Virus record (IMG/VR): IMGVR_UViG_3300043403_000102
Coordinates: 1 to 64,000 of that record
Direction: 5' to 3' (one strand)
Source of the DNA: a virus
Length of the DNA stretch: 64,000 nt
The translations under genes were made by a program, and so were the position numbers. The notes beneath the pieces were generated by a model. That model had not been told where the DNA came from and did no database searches. It worked only from the letters and a program-made list of their open reading frames with translations. Positions 9,584 to 17,375 of this stretch are shown piece by piece (within the stretch, counting starts at the first letter, position 1; every line of letters begins with the position of its first letter).

Positions 9584-11398
9584 TTAAGTCCCGAACTTCT
9601 CGGAGAGGTTTGAGCCGAGGGCATTCTCCGCCTGCCGCTCCATGCCGTTCTTGAAGGAGATCCAAACCCGGTCAGGGTCCTGGTCTTTAAAGTCCTGGGT
9701 GATGTGGATGTCCCCGGTGAAGGCCACCTTATTGACGGCTCCCGTGTTCTTGTGGTCGGTGTCGGCCTTCTCTTTTTCGATCTCGGGCTTGTAGACCTTG
9801 TTGAACATGTCAATGAGGGCCGCGCTCAACATCCCCGCAGACGCCGAGTCGTTGAAGCCGGGCATGCCCTTCATAAAGGTCTTCTTGGAGTCCTCCGACA
9901 TAGCGGACATGGCCTCATTGAACTTCCCAAGGTCGAGCTGCCCACCGGCCCCCATGATACCGGCCTTCTGAAGCTCGGCCGCAGCCGCCGCCGCACGCTT
10001 ATGAATGTCGGCAGCCCCCGCCTCGGTGTCCACTTGGCCGGGGTGCTTCTTCATGATGTCGACGGTCTTAGCCATGCTCGACATGTGCATGAGGAACCCG
10101 CCAAGGTCGTCAGCCTTTTTGGACCGCTTCATCGATTCGTTCTGAAGCTCATCCAGCGCGGTCGCGGCTCCCGTCGCCGCCATCGCTAGCGCACCCAAAG
10201 CAGGGGCCGCCGCAGCCAGCGGACCCAAGATCCCGCCGAGGCCTGCGACACTTCCCCCGCCGCTAAGATTGTTCAGCATCCCCCCAAGCCCCCCGCCACT
10301 CCCCCCCATCAGTCCCATCAACGAGGTCAACGCCGCAGGGGCCTTGAGCGCCGCAAAGGCCAACGCAAACTCCTGCCAGTGATCGGACAGCACCGACACG
10401 GCGTGAACAACCTTGTCGAAAATATCGACGAGCTTCATGCCCCACTTTTCCGCTACCTCTTTGATTGAAGTACCCGCTCCCTTGAGCTTCTTCTCCCAGT
10501 CACCCACGAGCTGAATGATGTGCTTGAACAGCGGCATGGCCGTGTCCCGCAGGGTGTCCTCGAAGAAGTCCTTGATGCGGAAGATGTTGTCCCCCATCCC
10601 CTTGCTGAACTCGTCGGCCGCAGGGCCCAAGTCACCCAGGCCCTTTTGAATTGCCTTGTAGGTCTGAGCCGAGTTCAGGTGCAGCTTCTTGGTGCCGTCC
10701 AAGATCGTATGCAGCTTGTCGTTGAATGGGTCCAAGCCACGAGGAACCACACCAGTCTGAAGGGCTCGCGCGATGCTGTTCGCAGCCTGCTCGCCCGAGA
10801 CACCGAACACCTTGGACGCTTCAGCAGCCTTCGTGGTCAGCTCGATGACCTGCTCCTGGTTCAGGTGCAGCTTCTGGAAGGCCTTACCACCGACGGTTCG
10901 GTAGATGTCCCCCAGGGTCTGCATCGGGACGGCCAAGCGCTCCTCAATGCCCTCGAAGGCTTCGGTGACTTCCTTGGCTTCCTTCTTGGCGGCAATGACC
11001 CGCTCGGAGGATGTCATGGTCTTGTTCCAGTTCTCGAAGGCGTAGTTGACCTGCGCCACGCCCTTCTGGATTGACCCGAGCTCCTTGTTGGACTCGAACG
11101 CCTTCTCAGCCAGGGAGGCCAGCCCGAAGGACAACCCGGTGACGCTGACGGCGATGCCGAGGGCGTGCTCCTTCAGGTGGTGAAAGGCATTCCCCAGCAT
11201 CCCCGTATGGCCAGACGTCGCATGGGCCGCAGCCCCCGCGTGCTCGAAGCTGGCGGCGGCGTGACCGGTGGCGGCCTGAGCATGCCCAGACGCAGTGCTC
11301 ACATGGTCGAAGGCCTTGGCGACCTTCTCGGCAGCGGGGGACGCGTGGTCCACCGCCGTGAGCTGCATCTCGACTGTGAGGTTGTCCTGTTCAGCCAT
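9584..11398 (-). CDS. Tail tape measure protein
   Basis: This 604-aa protein has an Ala/His-rich amphipathic N-terminus (HASPAAEKVAKAFDHVS with repeats of A-A-x-H), a central hydrophobic block (about 330-415: APAALTSLMGLMGGSGGGLGG then LAAAAPALGALAMAATG) and long helices elsewhere. It resembles the phage minor tail/tape-measure family (helical segments like FGVSGEQAANSIARALQTGVV). It follows the frameshifted tail assembly chaperone genes, the near-universal neighbour. The tape measure sets tube length; 604 residues suggests a fairly short tail, since length scales with residue number. Confidence 0.85.
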   Translation of the reverse strand: MAEQDNLTVEMQLTAVDHASPAAEKVAKAFDHVSTASGHAQAATGHAAASFEHAGAAAHATSGHTGMLGNAFHHLKEHALGIAVSVTGLSFGLASLAEKAFESNKELGSIQKGVAQVNYAFENWNKTMTSSERVIAAKKEAKEVTEAFEGIEERLAVPMQTLGDIYRTVGGKAFQKLHLNQEQVIELTTKAAEASKVFGVSGEQAANSIARALQTGVVPRGLDPFNDKLHTILDGTKKLHLNSAQTYKAIQKGLGDLGPAADEFSKGMGDNIFRIKDFFEDTLRDTAMPLFKHIIQLVGDWEKKLKGAGTSIKEVAEKWGMKLVDIFDKVVHAVSVLSDHWQEFALAFAALKAPAALTSLMGLMGGSGGGLGGMLNNLSGGGSVAGLGGILGPLAAAAPALGALAMAATGAATALDELQNESMKRSKKADDLGGFLMHMSSMAKTVDIMKKHPGQVDTEAGAADIHKRAAAAAAELQKAGIMGAGGQLDLGKFNEAMSAMSEDSKKTFMKGMPGFNDSASAGMLSAALIDMFNKVYKPEIEKEKADTDHKNTGAVNKVAFTGDIHITQDFKDQDPDRVWISFKNGMERQAENALGSNLSEKFGT

Positions 11399-11411
11399 CG
11401 TGCTTCTCAGT

Positions 11412-11965
11412 CTACTTCCCCGGACCGTTCTCGCGGCGAACTAGATCGCTTAGGGCCTCGGTGAACTCTCGGACCTCGGTCAGGGTCAGTGCTCGGATCT
11501 CTGAGATGGACTGCCTCCCGTACCGAGCCAGGTAGGCAATCTGGTCCCAGCGGCGACGACGAAGGCGGGCTAGATCGCCGTCGTCATGCTGGCGAAAAAA
11601 TCCTCACGCGCGTCCTCTTTGGTCTGGTGAAGGCGCACGTAAGCCTGAATCAAAAGGTCACGCACCGGCGGGCTGCACCCCTCCAAGAACGTCTCCTTCG
11701 CTGCGCCGTCCCAAGTCAGGGGTTGTCCGTTGACCTCGATGATGGTGTGCTTGAGGCACTCCAAGGTCATCTTGTACCCGAATCCCTGAGCGACCTGGTT
11801 GGCCATCTGCTCCTCGGCCAACGTGAGTTCTTTCATCACGATGGACTGGGGATCTGAAGCCCAACGGCGTACCGACTCCGGGAACGTGAACTTGAACTTA
11901 GGCCGCCCCGCCGCAATGGTCTGGGCAGCAGCCTGGGGAGACGCGGGATTCTGAATGGTGGACAT
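11412..11965 (-). CDS. Tail assembly chaperone, -1 frameshift product (gpGT-like)
   Basis: The chaperone frame from 11965 can slip back one base at T TTT TTC (11594-11600). After slippage it reads on past the zero-frame stop for 60 further codons to a TAG at 11412-11414. The added tail is charged and helical (DLARLRRRRWDQIAYLARYG then a LTLTEVREFTEALSDLV helix). This is the classic G/GT arrangement upstream of the tape measure gene: the extension recruits tube subunits to the tape measure. The extension has no start codon of its own, so it is only reachable by frameshifting. Confidence 0.75.
11570..11965 (-). CDS. Tail assembly chaperone (gpG-like, zero-frame product)
   Basis: This 131-aa product starts at MSTIQNP. 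A TTG 12 codons upstream at 12001 is possible, but ATG 11965 is preferred because it follows GGGGGCA. The body is FKFTFPESVRRWASDP and TLAEEQMANQVAQGFGYK, resembling phage tail assembly chaperones that hold the tape measure before tube assembly. The zero frame ends at 11570, 8 codons after the slippery heptamer. It lies between tube and tape measure genes, as expected. Confidence 0.8.
   Translation of the reverse strand: MSTIQNPASPQAAAQTIAAGRPKFKFTFPESVRRWASDPQSIVMKELTLAEEQMANQVAQGFGYKMTLECLKHTIIEVNGQPLTWDGAAKETFLEGCSPPVRDLLIQAYVRLHQTKEDAREDFFASMTTAI
11594..11600 (-). promoter_or_regulatory. Programmed -1 ribosomal frameshift heptamer T TTT TTC
   Basis: On the minus strand the codons are GAT TTT TTC GCC, giving the heptamer T TTT TTC, which allows both tRNAs to re-pair after a -1 slip. 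Shifting by +1 instead hits TGA within four codons; shifting -1 opens 60 codons. Location near the 3' end of the chaperone gene is canonical. Confidence 0.75.
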
Positions 11966-12001
11966 GGGAGCTAGATTGCCCCCATGTCCCTTCTGGGTCA
12001 A

Positions 12002-12439
12002 CTAGGTCGACAGCAGATAGGTCGTTGCCTTGAACGAAAAACTCATCTCGACGTATGCGTCACGCCCCGATACCGAGAACGGAATAGGGTCGAACTTCAT
12101 GTCAGGGATGGTGATGCGTGCGACCTGAGTATTCGGGAACTGCACCCGGAACGTGCAGTTGACCGTCTCGTCGTTGGCCTGCCGTCGGGTGGACCGATCG
12201 ACGATCATGCGCTGGAGGTCCAGCATGTCGGCGTTCTCGGGGACGATGGAGAAGCTGCCCGCCACCTCCTCGAAGATCTCGTCCTGTCGCTGGGCAGTCT
12301 CACCGAGGTACCCCTCGGTGAGAATCTTTTGAGACGGCGTGAACGTGAAGTTCTTAATCGCCGTCATCGACTTTAGAAGCACCCCGCTGCGGGTGAACCG
12401 CACCGTGACGCTCTTACCAAGGATCCGAAGTTCGCTCAT
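12002..12439 (-). CDS. Tail tube protein
   Basis: This 145-aa protein sits directly after the sheath gene and matches the XkdM/tail-tube pattern: an early strand VTVRFTRSGVLLKS, the FTPSQKILTEGYLGETAQRQDEI segment typical of contractile-tail tubes, and a C-terminal VEMSFSFKATTYL strand. It polymerises into the inner DNA conduit. Size (about 16 kDa) and position between sheath and chaperone are normal. Confidence 0.85.
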   Translation of the reverse strand: MSELRILGKSVTVRFTRSGVLLKSMTAIKNFTFTPSQKILTEGYLGETAQRQDEIFEEVAGSFSIVPENADMLDLQRMIVDRSTRRQANDETVNCTFRVQFPNTQVARITIPDMKFDPIPFSVSGRDAYVEMSFSFKATTYLLST

Positions 12440-12469
12440 GATTGAATTTCCTCTTTAAACCTTGGGGTC

Positions 12470-14269
12470 TTAGGCGGCAGGAGAAGCATCGACCGTGGGG
12501 CCGATTTGGGTTTGGAACACGATCGCATCCATGTCGCCGAGCATGCGCACTTTGACGATGATGGTGCGGATACCTACCGCCGTCAGCGCGGGGGTGTTCC
12601 CTGACTTAGGGTCGACAAGATACTGCTCAATCCTCTGAAGGCTCGGGTTGTTCGGGGACAGGAGCGAATCACAGAACGACTGAATCTCGCCCGTGATGGC
12701 GTCGACCCGTTCCGTGGTTCCGGGTTCCTTCTGGTAAGGGGCCGCGATGGCAGCCAAGGTGTCCTGCACAAAGTCAGCGAACCGCCGACGGTTGTCTTTA
12801 ACCCGCGTGGGGTAGGTCGTGGGGTTCGTGGCCAGCACGGAGGACTGGAACAACCAGCCCACGGCCCGATCCCGCCGCAAGGCCGAAAGCCCCTTGGCCT
12901 TGAACGCCACGTAGTCAGCCCGGCTGAACGGGTTGGCCACGAAGGCGGGTTCCATCTGCTGAATAGTCGTGAGCTGCGTGTTGGCGACACCGGACTCGAC
13001 TTCCTCGGCCAGGATGGAGAACAGCGAAGCCTTCCACCCTGCGGGGCTGATGAAGATGTTCCGCCCCAGCTCCGTCGAGTAAATGGCGGTGTAGGGGAAG
13101 TTCACCGAGATGCGGTCAGCATTCACGCCGCTGAACAACGCCGGGAGGGCCTTGGCGTTGGTCTTGGCCGTGGTGGCGTTGGAGCTGGACGCGGACACCG
13201 AGGGGTTGGCCGACACGATGGCGATGCGCCCACGGCCCACCTGAGAGGCATCCTGAGCGTTGGTCCAAAGGGCCCCGCGGATGGCGCCCTGAATGGTGGG
13301 GCTCAAGTCGTTGCGTGCGGCGAAGATCGCACCGATGTCGTCCGTGACCTCCTGCCCAGGGGCCGTCCCAGCGATGGCCGCAGGGTAAAGGCTGGCGAGC
13401 TTGGCGTTCAAGCTCACGGCCGCGGTGCCAGGAGCGAAGACCGCCGTGGCCGCACCCACCGCCGAAACGGTGCTGATGTTGGACGAAGAGATCGTGGACA
13501 GGAAGCCCGGGATCGCCGGGTCCAAGACCGTGTCGATGAACGCGATGGCCGCCGTGGTGCCCTTGACGAAGAACGCCGTGGCTCCGAGGGGACCGCCCGT
13601 GGCAACGCCCGACGTGTTGATGAGCCGGGTGAGAACGCCCGACGTCGCGTCCTGGGTCATGTCGAGGGTCGAACCCACGACTGCCGAGACCGGGACCACC
13701 GCGCCCGTGAGCGACGTGCCCTTGGGGATAACGATGTCCTGGGACAGAGAGATGATGACGGTGGCCGACCCAATGGCCGCGTCAGCGAACCGGGTACCCG
13801 CAGGCACCACGATCTCGATGCCCGTGATGAGGGCGTTGTCCGGGTCCAACTCAGCGGCGTTGACCGTGACTTCGAACGCCACGAACACCTTCGCGGTCCC
13901 GCCGTCCGTGGCCACCATGTCGGTGGGGACTCGCTGAAGCGTCAGCCGCCGGAACTGCCGGTTCTTAAGGTGCGCGATGCCGTTGCCCTCGAAGGACTGC
14001 CCGGATCCGTCCTGAACCTGGTTCGCGGTGTCGAGGCGATCTTGGGAAAGCTGGTCCGAGAACCCGCCGTAGGTGGCGGCGATCTCCCCCGAGCTGAAGA
14101 CCTCGGTGGGGGCGAATGGTCCCTTGAGGAACTCGGCCACCATGCACGTCGAGCCAGCGGAGACCCCGAGCTGAACGCTCGGACCCGTCTGGTCAACGAT
14201 GATGACCTGCTCCAGTTCAAGGATCTGGGGAAGGGTCGGGGTCTGCGTTACTCGGGTGACAAACGGCAT
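12470..14269 (-). CDS. Tail sheath protein
   Basis: This 599-aa contractile sheath subunit has an N-terminal handshake arm (PFVTRVTQTPTLPQI). The middle contains variable Ala/Val-rich beta inserts (about 120-300). The conserved C-terminal domain shows the sheath signature: NADRISVNFPYTAIYS, IFISPAGWKASLF, PFSRADYVAFKAKGLSALR, and VRMLGDMDAIVFQTQIGP at the end. The sheath powers tail contraction; its presence defines this as a myovirus-type phage. It is followed by the tube gene after a 30-nt gap. Confidence 0.93.
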   Translation of the reverse strand: MPFVTRVTQTPTLPQILELEQVIIVDQTGPSVQLGVSAGSTCMVAEFLKGPFAPTEVFSSGEIAATYGGFSDQLSQDRLDTANQVQDGSGQSFEGNGIAHLKNRQFRRLTLQRVPTDMVATDGGTAKVFVAFEVTVNAAELDPDNALITGIEIVVPAGTRFADAAIGSATVIISLSQDIVIPKGTSLTGAVVPVSAVVGSTLDMTQDATSGVLTRLINTSGVATGGPLGATAFFVKGTTAAIAFIDTVLDPAIPGFLSTISSSNISTVSAVGAATAVFAPGTAAVSLNAKLASLYPAAIAGTAPGQEVTDDIGAIFAARNDLSPTIQGAIRGALWTNAQDASQVGRGRIAIVSANPSVSASSSNATTAKTNAKALPALFSGVNADRISVNFPYTAIYSTELGRNIFISPAGWKASLFSILAEEVESGVANTQLTTIQQMEPAFVANPFSRADYVAFKAKGLSALRRDRAVGWLFQSSVLATNPTTYPTRVKDNRRRFADFVQDTLAAIAAPYQKEPGTTERVDAITGEIQSFCDSLLSPNNPSLQRIEQYLVDPKSGNTPALTAVGIRTIIVKVRMLGDMDAIVFQTQIGPTVDASPAA

Positions 14270-14284
14270 CGGGGAGTCCTCCTG

Positions 14285-14935
14285 TTAGGGGGCGACAACG
14301 TCGATGGACACATCGACGTCGGTCATGATCTGAATCTTTAGATTGAGAGGATACACCGGCCCGACCCTCACCACCGATGCTTGAGCCGACACTGTGAACA
14401 CGGCGTCCCGTTGTTCCCTGATGGCGTGGTCCTCATCATCTATCACGCGGGAGGCCGACAGAGCAAACCGCGCGCACAGCCCGTAGTAGTCGGGCAGGGG
14501 CAGCATGATGCCGTAGCGGGGGCCAAAGGCCTCGCTCATCAGAAGCTCGGGGAACACGAAGGACTGCTCTACCCCCAGCATCACCGCATCTCGCTCGGAC
14601 ACGTGGGCGCAACGGATGCTGACCTCCATGTCGACGTCCATCTCGGCCAGCTTGTACAGGCCGAAGCCCGCCTCGCCTTTGACCTCCCAAGTATCCTCGA
14701 GAAGGGTGGGCGTAAAAAGCGCGTCGGCATACTTGGCGCTGGTGGGCAGCACGCAAGCGGAGGGTGGGACATAGCGGTCAAGGTACGAGGGCCACTCATC
14801 GAACACCGCAGCGAACTGAAACCGCGAAGGGTTGAAGAACTCCAACCCTTCGAGGTGCCGCGCCAACGCCTGAGCCATCGCGGACTTCACGTCCCGCGTG
14901 GCCTTGCGGCTGTACTGGTCACGGCTTATTGGCAT
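14285..14935 (-). CDS. Neck/tail-completion protein, hypothetical
   Basis: This 216-aa protein has an Arg/Lys-rich N-terminus and alpha/beta body (GLYKLAEMDVDMEVSIRCAHVSERDAVMLGV) and ends in alternating strands (LNLKIQIMTDVDVSIDVVAP). Its start overlaps the preceding gp10/gpS-like gene by 17 nt. The sheath gene follows. A tail-terminator or neck role fits the position; I cannot place it in a named family. Confidence 0.5.
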   Translation of the reverse strand: MPISRDQYSRKATRDVKSAMAQALARHLEGLEFFNPSRFQFAAVFDEWPSYLDRYVPPSACVLPTSAKYADALFTPTLLEDTWEVKGEAGFGLYKLAEMDVDMEVSIRCAHVSERDAVMLGVEQSFVFPELLMSEAFGPRYGIMLPLPDYYGLCARFALSASRVIDDEDHAIREQRDAVFTVSAQASVVRVGPVYPLNLKIQIMTDVDVSIDVVAP

Positions 14936-15446
14936 TGGGTGCCCCTGAGTTTAAGACCGCATCCTTGATTGCGGCAAGCAATACAGGTTTCCACCGCGCA
15001 ACGGCATGCTCCAGAATGTGCATCCCGGGCTTCCCTTTCAGGACCATCTTGCGTGCGATGGCGAAGGCGATCCCCTTGGCGGCCTTCTCGCGGTTCTGCT
15101 TGCCTCGGATGCCCTTGGTAAGTCCCTTGCGCAGGACCCAGGCTTGGAGCGGGGCGATCGGGGGTTGCCTCGCTCCCTTGCGTCGACCGTGCTCTATGAC
15201 GGCGGCATAAGGAGTGGGGTTGAATATGGCGACGCCGTTGTCCAGATCTCGGGCCTGCCATCCCCTGCGGTACGTGCCTCGGTCGACGGGGGCGGGTTGC
15301 GTGTTGCTTATCTCGTTCTGAATGATGACCAGGGCGTCCGTCTTGGCCGACAGGCGCATGGCCTTGGTCATCGCGGCATGCACCTGCTTGGGGCGCGCCC
15401 TCAGGTACGCGGGCAAGTCTTTCAGGGCGATGGTGTAGTTGGCCAT
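14919..15446 (-). CDS. HK97-gp10/gpS-like head-tail completion protein
   Basis: This 175-aa protein has the typical pattern of this family: an N-terminal helix MTKAMRLSAKTDALVIIQNEI, then PVDRGTYRRGWQARDL and the conserved FNPTPYAAVIEHGRRKG segment (near residues 75-95), followed by a basic C-terminus. Such proteins close the tail or neck. The ATG at 15446 overlaps the previous stop (TGATG), which decides against a longer upstream start. It is strongly basic overall. Confidence 0.65.
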   Translation of the reverse strand: MANYTIALKDLPAYLRARPKQVHAAMTKAMRLSAKTDALVIIQNEISNTQPAPVDRGTYRRGWQARDLDNGVAIFNPTPYAAVIEHGRRKGARQPPIAPLQAWVLRKGLTKGIRGKQNREKAAKGIAFAIARKMVLKGKPGMHILEHAVARWKPVLLAAIKDAVLNSGAPNANKP

Positions 15447-16054
15447 CACGGCCCTCGGCGGCTGCTTCCACCGCGGCGGTCGTTGTTGTAGTCCTGTTTT
15501 GTGAGATGGATCTTCCACTGGAAGATGTCTCGCGTCAGCATCGGCACGGCATCGGGCACGTATCGACGGCGCACGGGCGCGGGATCACTGGGGCGGTTCT
15601 CGACCACCTCCCAAAAGAACTCCCGGTTCACCCAGCCGGTGGCGGGAAAGGCAGGGTCTTGAAGGTCGGGCGTCTTGCCCAGCAAATCATCCTCGGTGTA
15701 CCGGCAAGAGATCTGTTCGACCGAGATGCCTCCCCCCTCGGTCAGCCCGAAGGCCGGAAGGTTCAGGCCCGTAGCCCCCATGTCCTGCACCTGCGGGGTC
15801 GGCAGTATCTCAACACGAGAGAGTTCGACCTGCTCGCCCTCGCCGCGGCGCTGGCCGGACCACGCGACGTGGACCAGGTAAACGCAGTAAGAGCGCATCC
15901 CGAACTGGCTGTAGAGCTGTCGGATTGTATCCACGACCGGCACCAGGGACGATGCCAGCGTGGGGCCCTCGGGGATATGCTGCACGACACGCGTCGCCTC
16001 TGGCATCTCTGCCAAAGGCGTCCCGGACTGCGTGCGGTTGTCCCCCGATGACAT
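15446..16054 (-). CDS. Neck protein, hypothetical
   Basis: This 202-aa protein has an N-terminal disordered stretch, then a helix (VVDTIRQLYSQFGMRSYCVYLVHVAWSG) and mixed strands, ending in a basic tail (DRRGGSSRRGP). Position between capsid-side small genes and the gp10/gpS-like gene suggests a head-tail connector. No family recognised. Confidence 0.45.
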   Translation of the reverse strand: MSSGDNRTQSGTPLAEMPEATRVVQHIPEGPTLASSLVPVVDTIRQLYSQFGMRSYCVYLVHVAWSGQRRGEGEQVELSRVEILPTPQVQDMGATGLNLPAFGLTEGGGISVEQISCRYTEDDLLGKTPDLQDPAFPATGWVNREFFWEVVENRPSDPAPVRRRYVPDAVPMLTRDIFQWKIHLTKQDYNNDRRGGSSRRGP

Positions 16055-16062
16055 TCAGGCTT

Positions 16063-16287
16063 TCAGACGGCCGCGCCCGAACCGTCATGCCAAACGGCGC
16101 CCGTCCACCAGATCGGCTTCCCCAGCGTGGTGTCATAAACCATCGTCCCAACGGTCGTCACCGTAGGACGTCCCGCCGTCGTGCTGGACCGCACGAGCGC
16201 GGTCACAGGACCGTTGAACGCGGTCTCGCGTGTGAGGTTGCCAGTGGACCCGGGGACTTGTTCGAGAAGGACTACTTGGTCGGACAT
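16063..16287 (-). CDS. Small beta-rich structural protein
   Basis: The 74-aa product contains the short beta motif MVYDTTLGKPIWWTGAVW near residues 48-65. This motif recurs in phage fibre and head-decoration proteins as a trimerising or carbohydrate-facing strand pair. With its position among head-tail genes it may be a minor virion decoration. It has a good spacer to its neighbours and a plausible SD (AAGGAGAATCA before the ATG). Confidence 0.5.
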   Translation of the reverse strand: MSDQVVLLEQVPGSTGNLTRETAFNGPVTALVRSSTTAGRPTVTTVGTMVYDTTLGKPIWWTGAVWHDGSGAAV

Positions 16288-16313
16288 GATTGATTCTCCT
16301 TGGAGCTTTTTGG

Positions 16314-16730
16314 TTAGTGAACGCGAGGGATGAACATTGGGGCGGGGCCCTGCCCGGCATTGAACCGCTCGGCAAAGGCATTCAGCGGGATGCCCAGGTC
16401 ATTGGCCAGGCGCTTGGCCCAGCGGGCATACTCGGCCTCAATCCGCTCGGGTTCGTCTTGGCGCAGCGTAATCTCGCCTAGCTTGGTCGCAGAGAATCGC
16501 GTCTGCGCATCGATGAGGCGCTGCTCGATGGTGTCGAGGACAGCGATGTAATTCCTGATGATGCCGATGGCGGTCTCGGGGATCCTGTTCATCGCCAGCT
16601 CCAGGAGGAACATTGGCTGCGAAGATCCGGGCACCCCAAGCACGATGCTGGACACGGGGTCAATGAGCGGATACCCGGTGTGATGCCGTATACGGGCCTT
16701 CTCTTGCTCTGTCAGGACCGCGTTCGCCAT
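16314..16730 (-). CDS. Head-tail connector-region protein, hypothetical
   Basis: This 138-aa, largely helical protein (MNRIPETAIGIIRNYIAVLDTIEQRLIDAQ) has an acidic middle and a C-terminal WAKRLANDLGIPLNAFAERF helix. It sits where contractile phages encode the head completion/adaptor protein after the capsid gene. This placement is the only functional clue. Confidence 0.45.
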   Translation of the reverse strand: MANAVLTEQEKARIRHHTGYPLIDPVSSIVLGVPGSSQPMFLLELAMNRIPETAIGIIRNYIAVLDTIEQRLIDAQTRFSATKLGEITLRQDEPERIEAEYARWAKRLANDLGIPLNAFAERFNAGQGPAPMFIPRVH

Positions 16731-16742
16731 CCCTACAGCCTA

Positions 16743-17126
16743 TCACGCCTGCGAGATTACGATGGCCTTCGGCAGCGAGTGCTTGTCGCCCACCAACTCC
16801 AAGTTCACCCCAAGGGCCTTCATCTCGTCGATGTCGTAGTGAAACGAACTCAGAACCTTGCCCCGGGGGAGCTGGTAATAAATCCCCCCGCGCTTCGGTA
16901 CCCGACAGGTCTCCTTGACCAGCCAGAACGTCTCGACCCTAATGGGCGTAGGCGCCAGCACAGGGGCTGGGGCCGGAACCGCCACAGGAACCGCTAGGGG
17001 AAGAGTTTCCTGCGCCTCTAGGGGTTTGGGCACGGGGACGGGAATCGGGGCCCTAGGCGCAACGGGGGAAGCCCCGGGGAACTTGGGGGGCTGAGGGCGA
17101 CCGGGGGCTATGGGTTTGGGAGGCAT
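16743..17126 (-). CDS. Proline-rich hypothetical protein
   Basis: The first ~70 of 127 residues are an almost continuous Pro/Ala/Val low-complexity segment (PVAPRAPIPVPVPKP and similar). It is followed by a compact folded domain (RVETFWLVKETCRVPKRGG, LGVNLELVGDK). It could be a virion surface or adaptor protein with a flexible tether. Function unknown. Confidence 0.5.
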   Translation of the reverse strand: MPPKPIAPGRPQPPKFPGASPVAPRAPIPVPVPKPLEAQETLPLAVPVAVPAPAPVLAPTPIRVETFWLVKETCRVPKRGGIYYQLPRGKVLSSFHYDIDEMKALGVNLELVGDKHSLPKAIVISQA

Positions 17127-17290
17127 TTTTAAAAGGGTAGCCGACCATCATCTGCGGGGACAAAGCGTCAGACCGAAGTCATCAGCATCCAGGCTTTAAC
17201 CCAAGCCGGTAGGGAGTCCGAGTTCCGATGGTCGGTGTCACTCAATCGCAAGGTAGAGCCGAAGCCCGTTTGGTCAGTGAGTGACGGGTA

Positions 17291-17375
17291 CCAGACACAA
17301 AGGTCTGGAGCCCAGCGGCGGGGGCTCGCACCCCTTGGGACCCCGAAGGTCCTACCGCTGGAAGCCCTAGGGCTT
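17291..17375 (-). other. Structured RNA-like element just after the capsid gene
   Basis: Immediately after the capsid stop lie a 14-nt perfect palindrome (AAGCCCTAGGGCTT, 17362-17375) and an outer stem CCAGCGG/CCGCTGG (17312-17318 with 17355-17361) enclosing a GGACC/GGTCC hairpin and a GGGG/CCCC hairpin. A further hairpin CCAGAC/GTCTGG follows (17291-17308). This can fold as a three-way junction. No U-tract follows, so it is not an ordinary terminator. It may protect or process the abundant capsid mRNA. The gap 17127-17373 holds no other clear feature. Confidence 0.45.

Noticed and set aside
7538-9613. Very long plus-strand frame (691 codons) opposite the hub and LysM genes
   Set aside because: It mirrors the codon register of GC-rich minus-strand genes, has an Arg/Gly/Val-heavy composition without domains, and spans two well-supported tail genes.
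17127-17373. tRNA gene after the capsid gene
   Set aside because: Hairpins exist but there is no acceptor stem with a T-arm TTCGA box at correct spacing.
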